Shown: positions 6,035 through 7,566 of the stretch, in pieces | How the letters are laid out: each line of letters starts with the position of its first letter | How positions within the stretch are numbered: the first letter of the stretch is position 1 | Assembly (NCBI GenBank): GCA_013042125.1 | Contig: JABDQS010000102.1 | Location: forward strand, 1-7,566 | Length of the DNA stretch: 7,566 nt | Direction: 5' to 3' | From: Eudoraea sp. | GTDB taxonomy: Bacteria; Bacteroidota; Bacteroidia; Flavobacteriales; Flavobacteriaceae | Notes under the pieces: model-generated | What the model saw: the letters and a program-made list of their open reading frames with translations, nothing else | Told to the model about the DNA's origin: nothing | The model's database searches: none | Position numbers and translations under genes: made by a program

Positions 6035-6042
6035 ATTTAATT

Positions 6043-6072
6043 AAAAAAGCCAGATCTGTAAAATCTGACTTT
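6043..6072 (-). terminator. Intrinsic terminator of the TM2-protein gene
   Basis: Read leftward, AAAGTCAGAT and ATCTGGCTTT form a 10-bp stem (one G-U wobble) with a 7-base loop, running straight into a T6 tract. It starts 10 bp after the TM2 gene stop codon and ends before the ars promoter, so it separates the two units and protects arsR from read-through. On the + strand the pairing has a C-A mismatch and only TTTATT follows the stem, so the leftward orientation is favoured. Confidence 0.8.
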
Positions 6073-6081
6073 ATTCTGTGA

Positions 6082-6516
6082 TCAGAACCAGGGTTTTTTC
6101 CCAACCTGATAGGTGTTGTAAAATTCCTCATCAGATTTTGTAAGGTAGATGATCCCTTCTATAAGTCCGATGAGTCCGGGGACCCAAAAGAAGAAAAATC
6201 CAATTCCAATGCAGGTAGTGGCATATCCTACTATACTAATTCCCAACAGGATAGCACCTTCTTTATTATATCCTAAAATAAACTTGTGAATCCCTAAATA
6301 ACCGAAGAGAATACCAAGGATCCCGGCTAGTATTTTTTTATTGTCACCTCCGGCTGTTTTTAATCCTTCACGAAACTCTTCTGCCGTCTTTTTTGCTTCT
6401 TCCTTGAATTCTCCGGCCGCTTCTTTTGCCTCTCCAGCTGCTTTTTTAGCAGATTCCTTGGCATCATCAAAGGCATCTTTCGCCTTATCCCCTAAATCTT
6501 TATTTTCTTCTGACAT
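6082..6516 (-). CDS. TM2-domain membrane protein with N-terminal LEA-like 11-residue repeats
   Basis: A 144-residue protein in two parts. Residues 12-55 are a highly charged Ala/Lys/Glu helix that divides into four 11-residue repeats (12-22, 23-33, 34-44, 45-55), each starting with Ala and with A, A, F, F at position 4 and A, A, A, L at position 8, the pattern of group 3 LEA and apolipoprotein-like helices. Residues 60-126 form a TM2 domain: KKILAGILGILFGYLGIHKFILG (60-82) is the first membrane helix with the GIHKFILG signature, and a second hydrophobic stretch covers about 87-126. No signal peptide. TM2 domains are small two-helix membrane modules of unsettled function. The N-terminal helix is probably cytosolic and may lie on the membrane surface (inference). 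Not part of the ars operon: a terminator and the ars operator lie between. Confidence 0.88.
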   Translation of the reverse strand: MSEENKDLGDKAKDAFDDAKESAKKAAGEAKEAAGEFKEEAKKTAEEFREGLKTAGGDNKKILAGILGILFGYLGIHKFILGYNKEGAILLGISIVGYATTCIGIGFFFFWVPGLIGLIEGIIYLTKSDEEFYNTYQVGKKPWF

Positions 6517-6545
6517 ATTTGCTTTTTAGTTGGTTAATTCCTGAT

Positions 6546-6573
6546 TAAATGTAGGAATAAAATTTAATTCAAA
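6546..6573 (-). promoter_or_regulatory. Likely promoter of the TM2-protein gene
   Basis: Read leftward, TTTG (6570-6573) and TACATTTA (6546-6553, 7 of 8 against TAnnTTTG) are spaced by 16 bp, slightly short for the Bacteroidota -33/-7 pair. The -7 lies 29 bp upstream of the TM2 gene ATG. The -33 overlaps the end of the VOC gene, so the TM2 gene may have its own promoter as well as possible read-through. Confidence 0.4.
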
Positions 6574-6955
6574 GAAATGCTTTATCAACGGGTTCCCATA
6601 GTTCTATCTTGTTGCCTTCGGGGTCTAATATCCATCCAAATTTTCCGTAGTCATATTCTTCCACGGTCCCAATGATAGTAACGCCTTCCTTCTTTAAAGC
6701 TGCCAGTAATTCGGTAAGATTTTCCACCCTGAAGTTCATCATGAATTGCTTTTCACTAGGTTGAAAATAGGTGGTATCTTCCTTAAAAGGACTCCATTGT
6801 GTTGAACAATTATTACCCTCTTTATCTTTCCACCAAAAAGTACAGCCATATTGGTCAGTATTTAGGCCCAAATGTGTTTTGTACCATTCTTTTACCTTGT
6901 CGGGATTTTTTGTTTTAAAGAAAAAACCGCCTAAACCTGTTACCCTGTTTTTCAT
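6569..6955 (-). CDS. VOC-family (glyoxalase/bleomycin-resistance fold) protein
   Basis: A 128-residue single-chain vicinal-oxygen-chelate protein made of two beta-alpha-beta-beta-beta units. Unit one runs about 5-60 (GLGGFFFKTKNPDKVKEWYKTHLGL, 7-31), and unit two about 70-122, ending in FGWILDPEGNKIELWEP (106-122) with Glu118 at the usual metal-ligand position. Family members are lyases, dioxygenases or small-molecule binding and resistance proteins; nothing here fixes the substrate. The TFWWKDKEGNNCSTQW stretch (39-54) is rich in aromatic residues and may line the pocket. Its ATG directly abuts the TAA stop of the DUF1801 gene with no intervening base, so the two are surely cotranscribed. 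Cytoplasmic; no signal peptide. Confidence 0.88.
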   Translation of the reverse strand: MKNRVTGLGGFFFKTKNPDKVKEWYKTHLGLNTDQYGCTFWWKDKEGNNCSTQWSPFKEDTTYFQPSEKQFMMNFRVENLTELLAALKKEGVTIIGTVEEYDYGKFGWILDPEGNKIELWEPVDKAFL

Positions 6956-7414
6956 TTATTTTGATTTTATGTTGCTTTCGTATAATTCTATCCATTGATC
7001 CACGGTCATTTTAGTACATAGGTCACCAATAAGGGCATAAGGGATAAGCTCTACCTTTTTAAAGCGAACACAGCTCTTTCCCATGTCTAATTTAGTTTTC
7101 ACATACTTTGGATATTCGGAAACAAACCAATCATGCAGGGATTTATCAGCATAGATACCGGAGTGATAGAACGCAACGTAGTTTTTTTGTGAAGCGATAC
7201 TCATAAAAGGCAGAGGTAGTTCCGGAGTACAGTGATATCCGCCGGGATATATACTATGTGGCACTACATATCCTATCATTCCATAATTCATGACCTCCTC
7301 ATATCCTTTTGGAAGATTTGCCAAAATGGTTTTTCTGAGAGTAGAGATAGCACTCTTTCTATCTTCAGGCAAGTTCTTTATGTACTCTTCCGGAGTTGCA
7401 GCGTCTGATGTCAT
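6956..7414 (-). CDS. DUF1801 (YdhG-like) domain protein
   Basis: A 152-residue cytoplasmic protein of the DUF1801/YdhG family, whose fold is compared with frataxin/CyaY and YjbR. The characteristic parts are TPEEYIKNLPEDRKSAISTLRKTI (7-30), the LPKGYEEVMNYGMIGYVVP block (34-52), a central FMSIASQKNYVAFYHSG segment (70-86) and the GKSCVRFKKVELIPYALIGDL region (112-132) that closes the domain. The molecular function is not established; an iron-chaperone role has been proposed for some relatives. Leads a two-gene unit with the abutting VOC gene. The 54-bp gap to the dehydrogenase upstream shows no good TAnnTTTG, so cotranscription with that gene is possible. The ATG at 7414-7412 gives the normal family N-terminus. 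Confidence 0.87.
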   Translation of the reverse strand: MTSDAATPEEYIKNLPEDRKSAISTLRKTILANLPKGYEEVMNYGMIGYVVPHSIYPGGYHCTPELPLPFMSIASQKNYVAFYHSGIYADKSLHDWFVSEYPKYVKTKLDMGKSCVRFKKVELIPYALIGDLCTKMTVDQWIELYESNIKSK

Positions 7415-7468
7415 TGTGTAGCATTTTGATGATTGATCTTGTTATCCTACTAAAAAAGGGACCTTAAG

Positions 7469-7566
7469 TTAACAAAATCTTTCGGAAATCTTGTCGACAA
7501 TGGTTTGAGCCAGCTTGCGCTTGCTTTCTATTGTCCAGCCGGCTATATGTGGTGTTAGGAGTACCT
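7469..7566 (-). CDS. D-2-hydroxyacid dehydrogenase (3-phosphoglycerate-dehydrogenase-like), C-terminal fragment
   Basis: Only the last 31 codons are in the window; the gene enters from the right edge and ends at the TAA at 7471-7469. The reading VLLTPHIAGWTIESKRKLA followed by QTIVDKISERFC is the conserved tail of NAD-dependent D-2-hydroxyacid dehydrogenases: TPHIAGWT holds the catalytic histidine of the His-Glu pair, and the helix after it is the last of the catalytic domain. Candidates are 3-phosphoglycerate dehydrogenase (serine biosynthesis) without a C-terminal ACT domain, or a glycerate, lactate or erythronate-type dehydrogenase; the fragment cannot separate them. The frame is open to the window edge, so this is truncation by the window, not a broken gene. 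Confidence 0.85.
   Translation of the reverse strand, partial: VLLTPHIAGWTIESKRKLAQTIVDKISERFC

Noticed and set aside
6341..6529. 62-codon + strand open frame rich in Ala, Ser and Phe
   Set aside because: It is the complement of the repetitive Ala/Lys/Glu helix of the TM2 protein; the repeat keeps the antisense frame free of stops.
6538..6560. Inverted repeat TTCC / GGAA with flanking AT bases upstream of the TM2 gene
   Set aside because: Short, AT-rich, 12-base spacing and no T run; likely chance, although it surrounds the -7 candidate.
6771..6998. 75-codon + strand open frame
   Set aside because: Antisense to the VOC gene and its junction with the DUF1801 gene; no recognisable domain.
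7448..7468. Possible terminator after the dehydrogenase gene (T6 run at 7452-7457 read leftward)
   Set aside because: The sequence before the T run forms only a very imperfect stem, so I could not support a hairpin.
1..7566. tRNA, rRNA, CRISPR, IS element or phage genes
   Set aside because: None seen; nearly all of the window is accounted for by ordinary protein-coding genes with short gaps (largest gap 114 bp at 501-614).

Overview
The window looks like chromosomal DNA from a marine or soil member of the Flavobacteriaceae (Bacteroidota). The reasons are moderate AT-richness, start codons mostly without Shine-Dalgarno sequences, -7 elements of the TAnnTTTG type (a perfect TAACTTTG at 588-595), and gene families typical of that group: a fused OlsF-type aminolipid synthase, a monofunctional aspartokinase behind a GNAT gene, and an arsR/DUF6428 arsenic operon. 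Nothing suggests a mobile element, phage, CRISPR array, tRNA or rRNA.

Left part (1-4239). A truncated fructose-1,6-bisphosphatase gene (fbp) runs leftward off the window. Divergent from it is a two-gene operon, an SSAT/thialysine-type acetyltransferase overlapping aspartate kinase (lysC) by 4 bp. The divergent region holds a perfect 16-bp palindrome and a G8 tract next to the fbp start. After a small hairpin comes a 603-residue two-domain acyltransferase (PlsC domain plus OlsB-like GNAT domain), probably an ornithine- or glycine-lipid synthase.

Middle (4236-6034). A leftward arsenic operon reads arsR, DUF6428 protein, ArsN1-type acetyltransferase, arsC, with gaps of only 10-12 bp. It starts behind a 26-bp imperfect palindrome that covers the likely -7 element. 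It ends by sharing a CTAG with the convergent olsF stop codon, so no arsenite efflux pump follows arsC. ArsC would reduce arsenate, ArsN1 would acetylate arsinothricin-like compounds, ArsR would sense As(III), and the Cys-rich DUF6428 protein may bind it. Export must be encoded elsewhere.

Right part (6043-7566). Leftward genes encode the C-terminal tail of a D-2-hydroxyacid dehydrogenase, a DUF1801 protein, a VOC-family protein directly abutting it (TAA|ATG), and a TM2-domain membrane protein with an N-terminal helix of four 11-residue LEA-like repeats, which ends in a good intrinsic terminator.

No wholly new system is evident. The items best worth following up are the pump-less arsenic operon with its two Cys-Cys-ending proteins, the LEA-like/TM2 fusion, the GNAT-lysC coupling, and the HX5D variant in the aminolipid synthase.
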